Source: Sediminibacillus terrae (lineage in GTDB: Bacteria > Bacillota > Bacilli > Bacillales > Amphibacillaceae). From it: 64,000 nt of DNA. Positions 1 through 8,659 of the stretch are shown here, one piece after another (the first letter of the stretch is position 1; the number at the start of each line of letters is the position of its first letter). Location: the NCBI RefSeq assembly GCF_009602435.1, contig NZ_VZDQ01000011.1, positions 62,001 to 126,000 on the forward strand, written 5' to 3'. The position numbers and the translations under genes were made by a program. The notes beneath the pieces were generated by a model. The model ran no database searches, was not told where the DNA came from, and was given only the letters and a program-made list of their open reading frames with translations.

Positions 1-1405
1 TATAATCAAAAAATTCGTCCGTCAGTTCTTCTTTGCTTTTTCCTTCTACCAATGCACCTGCGTTAAAATCGATCCAGTTCTTTTTCTTCTCGGCGAGGGC
101 TGAATTAGTGGAAATTTTCACTGTAGGGACCGGACCGCCAAAAGGGGTTCCCCGGCCAGTCGTGAAGAGGACAAGATGTGCTCCGGCAGCCGCTAGTGCT
201 GTTGTGGAAACCAAATCGTTTCCAGGCCCCTGAAGCAAATTCAACCCTTCAGATGCCATCCTTTCTCCATATGGCAATACATCGACAACCTCCCCGAATC
301 CGCCTTTCTGCACATTCCCCAACGATTTCTCTTCCAGCGTGGTAATCCCGCCTTGCTTGTTTCCAGGTGAAGGATTTTCATAAACATTCTGGTCATGGCG
401 CAAAAAATATTCCTTGAAATCATTGACTAGATCGACGATTTTATGGAAAGTTTCATCGTCTTTCGCTCTGCTCATCAATATTGTTTCCGCCCCGAACATC
501 TCTGGAACTTCGGTCAGGACGGTAGCACCACCCTGCTGAATCAGCTTATCTGAGAAGGCGCCGAGCAGCGGATTCCCGGTAATACCCGAAAAGCCGTCCG
601 ATCCGCCGCATTTCAGTCCGACCTTCAATTTGGAAACTGGTAAAGTTTCTCTTTTGAAGGAACGGGCATAATCAGCCAGTTCATCAATCAAATCCAAGGA
701 ATGCTCGATTTCATCAGTGGTCTCTTGCACACTGATGAATTTGACTCTGTCTTCGTCGAAATCCCCTATCACTTTTTTAAACTCAGCTATATAGTTGTTT
801 TCACAGCCGAGGCCCATTACCAGTACACCTGCGGCATTCGGATGATGCACTAGGCTGCTCAATAATTTCTGTGTATTATGCAGATCATCTCCAAGCTGGG
901 AACAGCCAAATAGATGCGAAAAGTGAAAAACCCCGTCAATTTGTTCATCTTTGTGCTGTTCATTGGCCATTTTCGCCACGACTTCTGCTGTTTTGTTAAT
1001 ACAGCCGACTGTGTTGATGATCCAGATCTCGTTTCGGATGCCGACTTCTCCATTTTTTCTGACATAACCTTGAAAAGTTCGTTCCGATTGTCCCTGACTC
1101 GTTACTTTATCTGTTGTCGGCTGGTATTCATAGTCCAATGTCCCCGACAAATTGGTCTCGACATTATGGGTATGCACCCACTCTCCGATTTCAATCGGGC
1201 TGGATGCCTTGCCAATCGGATAACCATATTTGACAACGTTTTCATTTCGAGGTATAGGTTTTCTTGCGAGTTTATGTCCAGCCCGGACTGCCTGCTGGAC
1301 AATGATTTCTTCCCCTTCGATTATAATGGATTCTCCCGGAGTCAAGTCCCGAAGGGCTATTGTTACATTGTCACGCTCATGTATCACGATAGTGGACTCA
1401 CGCAT
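1..1405 (-). CDS. uxaA: Altronate dehydratase (UxaA family), 3' end cut by the window edge
   Basis: Cytoplasmic dehydratase of hexuronate catabolism, converting D-altronate to 2-keto-3-deoxy-D-gluconate downstream of galacturonate. About 468 codons are visible without a stop; the usual length is near 500, so only the C-terminus is missing. The N-terminal 90 residues (start MRESTIVIHERDNVT) look like the SAF domain. The body carries the family's conserved GVLVMGLGCENN, LKCGGSDGFSG and GRGTPFGGPVPTVK segments. The ATG at 1403-1405 follows an AGGAGGT Shine-Dalgarno at 1411-1417. It is transcribed away from the divergent LacI regulator, from a consensus promoter overlapped by the AACAACGTTGTT palindrome, so repression by a LacI-type protein is inferred. 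Galactarate dehydratase is the main alternative in this superfamily, but the SAF-plus-body form and pectin context favour altronate. Confidence 0.9.
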   Translation of the reverse strand, partial: MRESTIVIHERDNVTIALRDLTPGESIIIEGEEIIVQQAVRAGHKLARKPIPRNENVVKYGYPIGKASSPIEIGEWVHTHNVETNLSGTLDYEYQPTTDKVTSQGQSERTFQGYVRKNGEVGIRNEIWIINTVGCINKTAEVVAKMANEQHKDEQIDGVFHFSHLFGCSQLGDDLHNTQKLLSSLVHHPNAAGVLVMGLGCENNYIAEFKKVIGDFDEDRVKFISVQETTDEIEHSLDLIDELADYARSFKRETLPVSKLKVGLKCGGSDGFSGITGNPLLGAFSDKLIQQGGATVLTEVPEMFGAETILMSRAKDDETFHKIVDLVNDFKEYFLRHDQNVYENPSPGNKQGGITTLEEKSLGNVQKGGFGEVVDVLPYGERMASEGLNLLQGPGNDLVSTTALAAAGAHLVLFTTGRGTPFGGPVPTVKISTNSALAEKKKNWIDFNAGALVEGKSKEELTDEFFDY

Positions 1406-1434
1406 GTTTAACCTCCTGTATGATTAATTTGAAA

Positions 1435-1458
1435 AATAATAACAACGTTGTTATTATT
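1435..1458. promoter_or_regulatory. 24-bp perfect palindromic operator of the uxaA promoter
   Basis: A perfect inverted repeat with core AACAACGTTGTT and AATAAT/ATTATT arms, centred between 1446 and 1447. It overlaps the -10 box of the uxaA promoter. The same core recurs before the IolB-like gene (19292-19309) and the pectate lyase (23857-23870). The form, with a central CG and dyad symmetry, is typical of LacI-family operators; the neighbouring LacI protein is the natural candidate, which is an inference. Confidence 0.8.
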
Positions 1459-1484
1459 ATAGAGTGCAACGAATATTCTGTCAA
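1456..1484 (-). promoter_or_regulatory. Sigma-A-type promoter of uxaA
   Basis: On the minus strand TTGACA (1479-1484) and TATAAT (1456-1461) are separated by exactly 17 bases, a full consensus promoter reading into uxaA. The operator palindrome begins inside the -10 box, so a bound repressor should block polymerase. Confidence 0.75.
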
Positions 1485-1528
1485 TGGGAGCCTGGTGGCT
1501 GGCTGCCTTCTTCCGTATCTTGGCTTCG

Positions 1529-1557
1529 TTGTCTCCTGCACCCTGCCGTTATATACT
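1529..1557 (+). promoter_or_regulatory. Probable promoter of the LacI regulator operon
   Basis: TTGTCT (1529-1534) and TATACT (1552-1557) lie 17 bases apart and face the regulator, esterase and isomerase genes. No operator palindrome overlaps it; the shared one is about 75 bases upstream on the divergent side. Confidence 0.5.
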
Positions 1558-1591
1558 TGGTATACATTTTAATCATAATGGAGGAACATTC

Positions 1592-2569
1592 ATGGGCGTC
1601 ACGATTAAAGATATAGCAAAATCTGCAGGGGTCAGTTACTCCACCGTCTCTAAGGCATTGAGGGACAGTCCCCTGGTGAAAGAACCTACCAAAAAACGCA
1701 TTATCGAGTTGGCAGAGCAGCTAGGATATCAACCCAATGCCGCAGCCCGCAGCCTTGTATCGAAAAGGTCACATACCATCGGCGTTGTCTGGCCGACAAT
1801 TGAGCGGGCCGCCCATGCTGCATTGGTCACGAGGTTGAACAAACAATTGGAGCAGTTATCCTATACGACCTTGATTTCCATCAATGAATTAGAGGACGCT
1901 GTGAAGACCTTTAACAGGTATCAGGTCGACGCGATTCTCACTTTCGAAGAAGGAACCAGTCAAACGGACCTGGATACGTTGGTGCCAATGGTTACTTATG
2001 GCATTGCCAGCGGCAATACGCCATATCCGGTCATTGATGCCAACCGCCATAAGGCCATCAAAGCAGCAGTCGAGCACTTGATTAAGATGGGACATCGACA
2101 CATCGGTTATGTAGGTGATATGCAAGATAAAGACCGACTGCAAGCCGACAAAGTAAGTGGATTCCAATCGGCTGTTTCTTCCGCTTCGCTACCGGTAACC
2201 GGACGGTTGATTCAAGTATCTGGACTGGAACAATATGACGGGTATGCCGCAGTAAAAAACATGGTGCAACAGCATGAATTGCCTACTGCGATTGTCAGCG
2301 GAAGCCACGATTTGACAAAAGGTATCCTGCGCGCTTTTCATGAGCAGGACTTGCGAATTCCAGAGGACATTTCCATTATCAGTTACGATAATCTTCCTCA
2401 AAACGAAGGAATGGAAGTATCTTTGTCGACCGTCGGTGTACCGCTGGATACTGTTGCCGAAAAGCTCGCAGAAGCATTGATGGCAGCCATTGAGGAAAAG
2501 CCTTTAGAATCAGCCATTTATTTGGAACCCGAGTTGAAAATATCCGGTTCTTGCCGGCAGTTTCCTTGA
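1592..2569 (+). CDS. LacI-family transcriptional regulator (KdgR-like), probable pectin/hexuronate repressor
   Basis: A 325-residue LacI/GalR protein. The N-terminal helix-turn-helix (VTIKDIAKSAGVSYSTVSKAL, in two overlapping pieces) is followed by the hinge helix region with NAAARSLVSKR and a periplasmic-binding-protein-like effector domain to the end. The ATG at 1592 is chosen over an upstream in-frame start at 1484 because GGAGGA at 1580-1585 precedes it and the HTH then begins at residue 3, as usual. It is divergent from uxaA and followed at 27 bases by the acetylesterase, which places it in pectin metabolism. KdgR of Bacillus subtilis is the closest functional analogue I can suggest. Binding to the AACAACGTTGTT sites is inferred from position only. 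Confidence 0.9.
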   Translation: MGVTIKDIAKSAGVSYSTVSKALRDSPLVKEPTKKRIIELAEQLGYQPNAAARSLVSKRSHTIGVVWPTIERAAHAALVTRLNKQLEQLSYTTLISINELEDAVKTFNRYQVDAILTFEEGTSQTDLDTLVPMVTYGIASGNTPYPVIDANRHKAIKAAVEHLIKMGHRHIGYVGDMQDKDRLQADKVSGFQSAVSSASLPVTGRLIQVSGLEQYDGYAAVKNMVQQHELPTAIVSGSHDLTKGILRAFHEQDLRIPEDISIISYDNLPQNEGMEVSLSTVGVPLDTVAEKLAEALMAAIEEKPLESAIYLEPELKISGSCRQFP

Positions 2570-2596
2570 TCGGCGACTGGATGAGGAGGGATAAAC

Positions 2597-3295
2597 ATGA
2601 ATAGGGTACGAATTTTTCTGGCTGGAGATTCGACTGTAAGTAACTATGGAAAGGATCGAGCCCCACAAGCAGGCTGGGGGCAGGCTCTTCCGCGTTTCTT
2701 TAAATCGGAAGCTGAAGTCATCAATCGGGCAGCCGGAGGCAGGAGTTCCAAAAGTTTTATCACAGAAGGCAAACTAAATGAAATAACTAATGATCTGCAT
2801 CCTGGCGATTACCTGTTCATCCAGTTCGGTCACAATGATAACAAGCCCGACCCCGAAAGACGTACAGATCCATTCACTACTTATCAAGACTGTTTGAAAC
2901 AGTATATTGCGGTCGCCAGGCAAAAGCAAGCCTGCCCTGTTTTACTGACCCCAGTGCAGCGTAGGATTTTTTCAGAAATCGGAAGTTTGAAAGACACCCA
3001 TGGAAATTATCCAGATGCTATGCGTGCCTTGGCAGAACGGGAATCAGTCCCGTTAATCGATTTAACGAAAGAAACTACGGCACTGTTGGAAGCACTCGGT
3101 CATAAAGATTCAAAAAAATTGTTCATGTGGATAGAACAAGGCGAGTCTAAGAATTATCCAGACGGATTACAAGACAACACGCACTTTAACGAACAAGGAG
3201 CAATAACAATCGCCAATCTGGTCTGCAAAAACATGAAGAAAATGGAGATTCCATTGCTTGATTACCTTTCACCATCTTTTAATATATTAAATTAG
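2597..3295 (+). CDS. rhgT: Rhamnogalacturonan acetylesterase (SGNH hydrolase, RhgT/YesT-like)
   Basis: Removes acetyl groups from rhamnogalacturonan I so that lyases and hydrolases can act. The 232-residue protein has the SGNH blocks: block I FLAGDSTVS with the nucleophile Ser near residue 13, a Gly in INRAAGGRSS, Asn in IQFGHNDNKPD, and the catalytic Asp/His pair in DNTHFNEQGA near residues 195-198. The length equals that of YesT/RhgT. No signal peptide is present, so it is probably intracellular and acts on imported oligosaccharides, as B. subtilis YesT is thought to do. It is the second gene of the LacI operon, with a GAGGAGGG ribosome binding site before the ATG. Confidence 0.9.
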   Translation: MNRVRIFLAGDSTVSNYGKDRAPQAGWGQALPRFFKSEAEVINRAAGGRSSKSFITEGKLNEITNDLHPGDYLFIQFGHNDNKPDPERRTDPFTTYQDCLKQYIAVARQKQACPVLLTPVQRRIFSEIGSLKDTHGNYPDAMRALAERESVPLIDLTKETTALLEALGHKDSKKLFMWIEQGESKNYPDGLQDNTHFNEQGAITIANLVCKNMKKMEIPLLDYLSPSFNILN

Positions 3296-3307
3296 TGGGG
3301 TGACGTG

Positions 3308-4147
3308 ATGAGTGTAGGAGTATTAGCACATCTACTGGGAAAACAACCATATGATGATTTGGCTGAAACAGCAGGAAAAGAAGGGTTTTCCCATGTCCAG
3401 CTTGCTTTGTGGAAAGCGATCGATTCTCCAGATTTCCAACGCCCGGGATATTTAAGTCCAGGCCTGGCAAGAAATATCAAAGCTGCATTCGCTGGACACC
3501 GGATTTCTATCTCGGTACTTGCCTGCTACTTACATCTTTATGAGAGGGATCTGGAAAAACGCCACGAAAATCTGGAAAGGTTCAAAGAACTGATTCGATT
3601 TGCGCCTCTCTTCGACTGCTGCGTTGTGGCAGCAGAAGTAGGAAAAATGCCGGTCGGCTTCACTTCCGATGATTGGAGGGTGTTACAAGAGAGCCTGGAA
3701 ATTCTTTTAGCTGAAGCAGAGAAACATGGCGTTTTCATCGGAATCGAACCAGCGAATGATCACTTGATCGGTGATATCGATACACTCGAGAGAATGATGG
3801 CACAATTACCCGCGAGCAACTTAGGCGTCGTTTTAGATCCCGGAAACTTGCTCACGTCCGATAATTTCTTCAGACAGGATGAAGTTATCGAACATGCCTT
3901 CAGTCGAGTGGGAAGCCGGATTATCGCCTGTCATGCAAAAGACAGAATCATCGAACAAGGGCAGATTGTCACAGTTCCTCCGGGAAAGGGGCAACTCAAC
4001 TATGACTTGTATTTTCAGTTACTTCAACGTTATAAGCCTGAAGTGGATATTATTATGGAAGCCGCCAATACCCCAGAACAACGACAAGTCTCAAAAGCTT
4101 TTCTTGATAGAAAGCTAAAACTAGCACGAGAGGCTATCTCTTTTTAA
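3308..4147 (+). CDS. Sugar phosphate isomerase/epimerase-like TIM-barrel protein (AP-endonuclease 2 fold)
   Basis: A 279-residue xylose-isomerase-like TIM barrel. Visible hallmarks are the metal-site strands GIEPANDH (Glu), VVLDPGNLL (Asp), ACHAKDR (His) and IIMEAANTPE (Glu), the usual set of ligands spread over four strands. The ATG at 3308 is preferred over a GTG at 3305 because GGGGTGA ends only one or two bases before the GTG. It follows the acetylesterase by about 12 bases as third gene of the LacI operon. Its substrate is unknown; hexuronate or keto-uronate epimerisation/isomerisation would fit the island, but that is inference. Confidence 0.75.
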   Translation: MSVGVLAHLLGKQPYDDLAETAGKEGFSHVQLALWKAIDSPDFQRPGYLSPGLARNIKAAFAGHRISISVLACYLHLYERDLEKRHENLERFKELIRFAPLFDCCVVAAEVGKMPVGFTSDDWRVLQESLEILLAEAEKHGVFIGIEPANDHLIGDIDTLERMMAQLPASNLGVVLDPGNLLTSDNFFRQDEVIEHAFSRVGSRIIACHAKDRIIEQGQIVTVPPGKGQLNYDLYFQLLQRYKPEVDIIMEAANTPEQRQVSKAFLDRKLKLAREAISF

Positions 4148-4432
4148 TAGGTTTTTCGCAGATTTTGTACTTTTTACGTTTTACACTGATGCTGTAAAAC
4201 TGGACAGACCTTTGTCACGTGATCAGGATAGTGCAAATCCACCGCTGCGGAATTACCTTGTGTTTTCGCAGGCGACTGGTAAGCTTCCTTGTGCCAGCGC
4301 TCTGCGAAATCTCTCCGGGGCCTTCCACCCCGGCAAGGTTTATACCAAATCCCCCTGTTACCTTGATCCTGTGATGACAGCTTTCACCTGGATCATGGAA
4401 TGGCCGAACATACACCTTTAAAGGTTTCCCTT
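4148..4432. other. Gene-free stretch with a decayed intergenic repeat
   Basis: No supported gene. Bases 4240-4345 resemble the left part of the repeat at 62037-62210 (shared: CGCTGCGGAA, GCAGGCGACTGGTAAGCTTCC-like, GCTCTGCG). A GTTTTACA/TGTAAAAC hairpin at about 4180-4201 lacks a T-run and is not a convincing terminator. Confidence 0.5.
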
Positions 4433-5353
4433 TCAATAAAGCAAGTTGGAAAGATAGATTGTGAGCGTCACCGTAAACATACTGAGTGTCGTCGAAGCAA
4501 GAACAGTCTGTGCCGCAAGCTCCGGTTCGTTCTTGTATTCTTGGGCGATTATTGCGCTATTCACCGAGCTTGGCATTGCTGATGAGACGAGGAGCGCCTT
4601 GGCAAGCAGTCCCTCGTAACCAAGACACCATATCAAAAGAACCGCTAACCCGGGACCCAGAGCCAGCCTTACTGCCAAGCTGACATAAACAATCATTAGC
4701 TTGGGGTGGAATGTCAGTTGTGCCACTTGTGCTCCCAAGGTCAACAAAGCCATTCCAATCATGGCGTCACCTATATACTCTCCCGGTTTAAACAAGAAAA
4801 CAGGCAGGTCCACTTCCAGGACATTCAACAAAATACCCACTGACATTGCATAGATGGCCGGCATGCGCAACAAACCGAGCAAAGCCCTCAACCGCCCTTC
4901 GCTGACCGCCTTCAACGAAAAGATACCGAAGGAATAGGACAATACATTTTGAAAGGTCATGACAATCACTTGAATCGTGGCAGCAAGCGGATTATGTTGA
5001 AAGGCCAAATCGTTGACGGGAATGCCGTAATTCCCGGAATTGTAAAGCAGGACACTGTTTGTAAACACTCCTTCTACGCTTTTTCTATATCTTCCTATTT
5101 TGGCAATCATTTTGACAATAAGATACAACCCCGCGATAAATAAAACGAAAAAGCAAAACACTTCCCAGAGGATATGAAGAGAAAATTCGGATTCGTATAG
5201 ATTGATCAGGACGAATCCCGGGCTCAAAAAATATATATTAAGCTTGGCAAGTGTATAAAGGTCTAAGGTAAACAGCTTGTGCAGCCATGCTCCTATGCCA
5301 ATAAGAATGAAAACAGGAAGGACGATATTTAAAAATATAAAAATAACTTCCAT
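4433..5353 (-). CDS. AEC-family (auxin efflux carrier-like) transporter
   Basis: A 306-residue integral membrane protein with about ten hydrophobic segments in two halves, the AEC/PIN fold seen in bacterial malate and other carboxylate carriers. Characteristic parts are the N-terminal FLNIVLPVFILIGIGAWL, the NSVLLYNSGNYGIPV motif (Asn-Tyr-Gly-Ile-Pro) in the first half, and ALLVSSAMPSSVNSAIIAQEY in the second. AGGTGG precedes the ATG. It sits beside the pectin operon in the same direction but after a strong terminator at 5452-5492, so it is probably transcribed separately. An organic acid or uronate-derived substrate is possible but cannot be read from sequence. Confidence 0.85.
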   Translation of the reverse strand: MEVIFIFLNIVLPVFILIGIGAWLHKLFTLDLYTLAKLNIYFLSPGFVLINLYESEFSLHILWEVFCFFVLFIAGLYLIVKMIAKIGRYRKSVEGVFTNSVLLYNSGNYGIPVNDLAFQHNPLAATIQVIVMTFQNVLSYSFGIFSLKAVSEGRLRALLGLLRMPAIYAMSVGILLNVLEVDLPVFLFKPGEYIGDAMIGMALLTLGAQVAQLTFHPKLMIVYVSLAVRLALGPGLAVLLIWCLGYEGLLAKALLVSSAMPSSVNSAIIAQEYKNEPELAAQTVLASTTLSMFTVTLTIYLSNLLY

Positions 5354-5451
5354 AAGCGAACCACCTATTATTGCTTCTTTTTGATCTGGGTTTCCCTGTT
5401 GAAAACCAGCTATCTCTATCGATAAAACATTCTCGATTCTTGACCACTAAG

Positions 5452-5492
5452 CAAAAAACATGGTCTGAAGGAGTCGTCCTCCGTCAGACCAT
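5452..5492 (-). terminator. Rho-independent terminator ending the yesO-to-yesL-like operon
   Basis: ATGGTCTG (5460-5467) pairs with CAGACCAT (5485-5492), with further pairing AGGA/TCCT inside. On the minus strand the stem is followed by a T6 run (5453-5458). It sits 16 bases after the stop of the YesL-like gene. Confidence 0.8.
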
Positions 5493-5507
5493 CATACAAA
5501 ATTCTCC

Positions 5508-6143
5508 CTATGAAGCTATCGTCTCAGACAGTTTTGTTTCCTCGATTTGGTCAAAACATTTCAGTGACAGCCACATATTTAAATGAGCAAACACGGTTAA
5601 ACCGAACAGGGGAATCAAACCAGGGAAATAAATGAAAAAGTAGTAGGACGATAAACCGACGACAAGCATTAACACAAGGTTGGCAGGGTGAAGAAACCCA
5701 ATTATCAGCGCTTGTTTGATATACCCCCGGATTTTCATATCATAGTGCACAAATACAGGAAGAATATACAACAACATAATCATATATATTAGACCTGTCA
5801 TGATCATCATGTAATTCATCAGCGAGTAAAACCAACCCTCAAACTGCCGGAAAAAATGAAGGTCAAAATACCAAACAGCTCCTATTCCTGCCAATAGCCA
5901 TGCCAGCCCGTTTGCCCGTAAAAATTCCTGTCGGTAAACGCTCCAGAACGCCTGGAAAAGCGGCGCATCCTCCGTGAGCATATGTTTGCGGGCGACGGCA
6001 TACATCGCCGCTGTGCTTGGCGCCAGTCCGAAAACGACTCCGCCGAGGACAGTGCAACCTATCCATAGTAAATGGAGCATGGCAAAATGGGTTACCCACT
6101 TACAAAATGCCATAACGCCGTTCAATAACCTTCCTACCTGCAT
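5508..6143 (-). CDS. yesL: YesL-like DUF624 membrane protein
   Basis: A 211-residue protein with about five transmembrane segments belonging to the DUF624/YesL family, whose members are found next to sugar ABC transporters and YesMN systems in Bacillales. The start MQVGRLLNGVMAFCKWVTH and the GLAPSTAAMYAV segment after the second helix are the family signature. The biochemical role is unknown. It is the last gene of the pectin operon, about 55 bases downstream of the oxidoreductase, and precedes the terminator. AGGGAGGG lies upstream of the ATG. The yes-like context supports a part in uptake or sensing of rhamnogalacturonan fragments. Confidence 0.8.
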   Translation of the reverse strand: MQVGRLLNGVMAFCKWVTHFAMLHLLWIGCTVLGGVVFGLAPSTAAMYAVARKHMLTEDAPLFQAFWSVYRQEFLRANGLAWLLAGIGAVWYFDLHFFRQFEGWFYSLMNYMMIMTGLIYMIMLLYILPVFVHYDMKIRGYIKQALIIGFLHPANLVLMLVVGLSSYYFFIYFPGLIPLFGLTVFAHLNMWLSLKCFDQIEETKLSETIAS

Positions 6144-6197
6144 AGTGAACCCTCCCTGTTTCTTCCCTGTTCCTATTTTCGCCGGTCTGCTGCCCTG

Positions 6198-7490
6198 CTA
6201 ACTGTTTATCGTTTGTTGGTTCAACAGCTCTTCTATACGAATCGGCCTGTTTTCCTTTGCCGATTTCCAAACTGCTTCCCCGAGTGTTACAGCATACGCA
6301 CCATCTTGGCTGCCGGATAAAATGGTATAAGGCCTTTTTGGATCTTCTCCCATAAATATATCCTCTTGGATGATTGGATCGCCTCCACCATGCCCTCCTT
6401 CCCTTTTCACTACATGAATCGTTTCCTTTGACCCGAATAATGGGAAATATTCTATCGTTTGTTCCGGTACTGGAAAAGGCACCCTCGAAGGGGCATGAAA
6501 TTCAGTGGTTTCTATCCGCCCTTCTGTTCCATTGATGGCCAGTCGATACCCTTCATATGGCAAAGAAAAGTTGATTGAATAACTTAATAGCGCTCCTTTA
6601 TCATACTTCACCGTCGCAGTGTAGGTATCCTCAATATTGATTTCAGAATCAAACACACACTGGTCCGGCCGGTAACTGGTATAAGTATCTTTTCTCGCTT
6701 CATCTGAATCAATATGATCATCTTGAACAATTACACTGTTGCTTCGTGAATTCCAACGCATATAATAGCCACAATCATGCTTGACGTTGCAGGTCTTGCA
6801 ATACCTGCCATCTTCCATCAATGGATTGTGCTCCCCTTCCGGACCGTAATAATTCAGCGCTCCAAAAGCAAAAGCCTCCACTGGCTTTTGACCTAGCCAC
6901 CAGTTCACTAAATCAAAATGGTGGGAGCTTTTGTGGATGGAAAGACCACCGGAAAATTCTCTCATCCTGTTCCAACGTTGAAAATAACTCGAACCATGAT
7001 ACGTATCAATATACCAATTCAAATCTACAGAAGTAACACGTCCTACCTTGCCAGCCATGATCAATTCTTTGATACGCATATGGTAAGGACTATAACGATA
7101 ATTGAACGTTACCGTAACCTTTGCATCGCTTCGAGCTTCCGCGTCCATAACTCGTTTGCTATCCAGCGCGGTGGTCGTCATCGGCTTTTCTGTAATCACG
7201 TCTATGTCCTTTTCCAATGCTTTCAAAATATAGTCCACATGGGTATCATCCCTGCTAGCCACAATGATGACATCCGGTTTCGTTTCGTCTATCATCTTAT
7301 CGAATTCCGAGTCCCTGTACTCTGGAACATGTTCTATTTCAGGGAATTCCCCTTTACAGACAGCAAATCGCTTTGCATCCATATCAAGCAAAGCTGCCAG
7401 CTTACTCGTAGCTGCGAAACTTTCCAACATCGGTTTAATAAACATGCCCATGGCACGTTTACTGATCCCGCATACGGCAAATTTCCTCAT
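6198..7490 (-). CDS. Gfo/Idh/MocA-family oxidoreductase with a cysteine-cluster insertion
   Basis: A 430-residue NAD(P)-dependent sugar oxidoreductase. The Rossmann domain starts at residue 3 (VCGISKRAMG, a somewhat unusual glycine motif) and includes VITEKPM near residue 100, where Lys is the catalytic residue of the family. The C-terminal alpha/beta domain supplies HKSSHHFDLVNWW, with the usual His and Asp. Around residues 230-245 there is RYCKTCNVKHDCGYY, a C-x2-C-x5-C group not general in the family, which may bind metal or stabilise the fold. GGAGG precedes the ATG. It lies between the GH105 hydrolase and the YesL-like gene, so it probably acts on a sugar released from rhamnogalacturonan. 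The substrate is not determinable here. Confidence 0.85.
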   Translation of the reverse strand: MRKFAVCGISKRAMGMFIKPMLESFAATSKLAALLDMDAKRFAVCKGEFPEIEHVPEYRDSEFDKMIDETKPDVIIVASRDDTHVDYILKALEKDIDVITEKPMTTTALDSKRVMDAEARSDAKVTVTFNYRYSPYHMRIKELIMAGKVGRVTSVDLNWYIDTYHGSSYFQRWNRMREFSGGLSIHKSSHHFDLVNWWLGQKPVEAFAFGALNYYGPEGEHNPLMEDGRYCKTCNVKHDCGYYMRWNSRSNSVIVQDDHIDSDEARKDTYTSYRPDQCVFDSEINIEDTYTATVKYDKGALLSYSINFSLPYEGYRLAINGTEGRIETTEFHAPSRVPFPVPEQTIEYFPLFGSKETIHVVKREGGHGGGDPIIQEDIFMGEDPKRPYTILSGSQDGAYAVTLGEAVWKSAKENRPIRIEELLNQQTINS

Positions 7491-7513
7491 GTTTTTTCCT
7501 CCACTTCCGCTGA

Positions 7514-8638
7514 TTACAAAGTCGGTAACAGTTCTTGCATTTCAATACTGGCAAGAACAAAGGCACCGACACCATGTAAATCATTTTCTGTTTTCGGCCG
7601 ATCGATATAGTGCTGATAGTCTCCCACACCTGTTCCTATACATATTTCCGGCATGATGAACCGTCCATTTTCGTCAAATTTCATACGCCCGATCAAACCT
7701 CGGTATCCCTTAACCGCAGATGGCAAATAACTTTCATCAAGATGGCCTCCCCGAATAGCTCGGGCAATCGTGTACACAAACAAAGCAGAACATGACGTTT
7801 CCATCCAGTTGCCTGGATGGCCCGGTTTATCGACCACTTGGTACCACAGCCCCGTTTCTTCATCCTGATAACCAATCAGGCTTACCGCCAAATCGCGCAA
7901 AGCAGAAGACAATTCGATTCTAGAGGCGTGACTCTGTGGTAGAAAATCAAGCATTTCATTAAAAGTGATGCCGTACCAGCCGATGGCTCTTCCCCAAAAT
8001 TCAGGGGATTTCCCGGTCTCTTTATCTGCCCATGGCTGCTGTCTGCTCTCATCCCAAGCATGATGATACAAACCGGTATGTTGATCCCTCGTATGTTTCC
8101 TCATTAACCGCTCTTGTTCCAAAACCATTTCCATCAGTTCCGGCTCATTATATTTTTTGCTGTAATTCATGGCAAAAACGCCACCCATGTACAGGCCATC
8201 CAGCCACATTTGATAAGGATAGCCATCTTTATGCCAAAAACCGCCGTCCGAAGTCCTGTTCAAGGTCGGAAACATGTTTCGCAATTTGGCGGCAGCTATC
8301 CGATAACGTGGATCATCGGTTTGTTCATCCAGTTCGAACAACAACAAACCAGCCTGGATGGCATCCAATTCTTTGCGATTCCACAAAAAGTTTCCATTTT
8401 CATCGATGTTATAATCAACATAGGCTTTTATATATTGTTGGTAGTCTTCACCGCCAGTTCGTCCTTTTAGCTGGCGCATACTTTCCAAAAACACGCCTTG
8501 ATGGTAATGCCAACGGCCGTCAGGCGGCAATTCGGAGGGTTTATAGGCAGCCATAAGGGAATCACAGGCGGCCTTTGCCCAGGCCAATGGGGTTTTTAAT
8601 TGATCAATGCTTTTTGTTTGATTGGTTGTCACCACCAC
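7514..8638 (-). CDS. yteR: Unsaturated rhamnogalacturonyl hydrolase (GH105, YteR/YesR-like)
   Basis: Cytoplasmic hydrolase that removes the unsaturated galacturonic acid left on rhamnogalacturonan oligosaccharides by lyases. The protein has 374 residues, essentially the length of B. subtilis YteR. It has the all-alpha six-hairpin fold, and the catalytic Asp is seen in MWLDGLYMGGVF at about residue 147. Other conserved parts are HAWDESRQQPWADKETG, SPEFWGRAIGWY and ETSCSALFVY. A run of GTG codons follows AAAGGAGAG; the first GTG (8636-8638) is taken as start. It lies 21 bases behind the ABC permease gene, which implies that the imported oligosaccharide is its substrate. Confidence 0.93.
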   Translation of the reverse strand: MVVTTNQTKSIDQLKTPLAWAKAACDSLMAAYKPSELPPDGRWHYHQGVFLESMRQLKGRTGGEDYQQYIKAYVDYNIDENGNFLWNRKELDAIQAGLLLFELDEQTDDPRYRIAAAKLRNMFPTLNRTSDGGFWHKDGYPYQMWLDGLYMGGVFAMNYSKKYNEPELMEMVLEQERLMRKHTRDQHTGLYHHAWDESRQQPWADKETGKSPEFWGRAIGWYGITFNEMLDFLPQSHASRIELSSALRDLAVSLIGYQDEETGLWYQVVDKPGHPGNWMETSCSALFVYTIARAIRGGHLDESYLPSAVKGYRGLIGRMKFDENGRFIMPEICIGTGVGDYQHYIDRPKTENDLHGVGAFVLASIEMQELLPTL

Positions 8639-8659
8639 AAATCTCTCCTTTTGTTTAGC

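Noticed and set aside
914-1411. Long plus-strand open frame (165 codons) opposite altronate dehydratase
   Set aside because: It is the antisense shadow of uxaA, with no ribosome site and no recognisable protein; the minus frame has clear family motifs.
4179-4201. GTTTTACA/TGTAAAAC hairpin after the isomerase gene as a terminator
   Set aside because: No T-run on the plus strand and modest stability; other ends for the transcript are possible.
8032-8556. Plus-strand open frame of 174 codons
   Set aside because: Complementary to the GH105 gene, His/Pro/Ser-rich composition typical of shadow frames.
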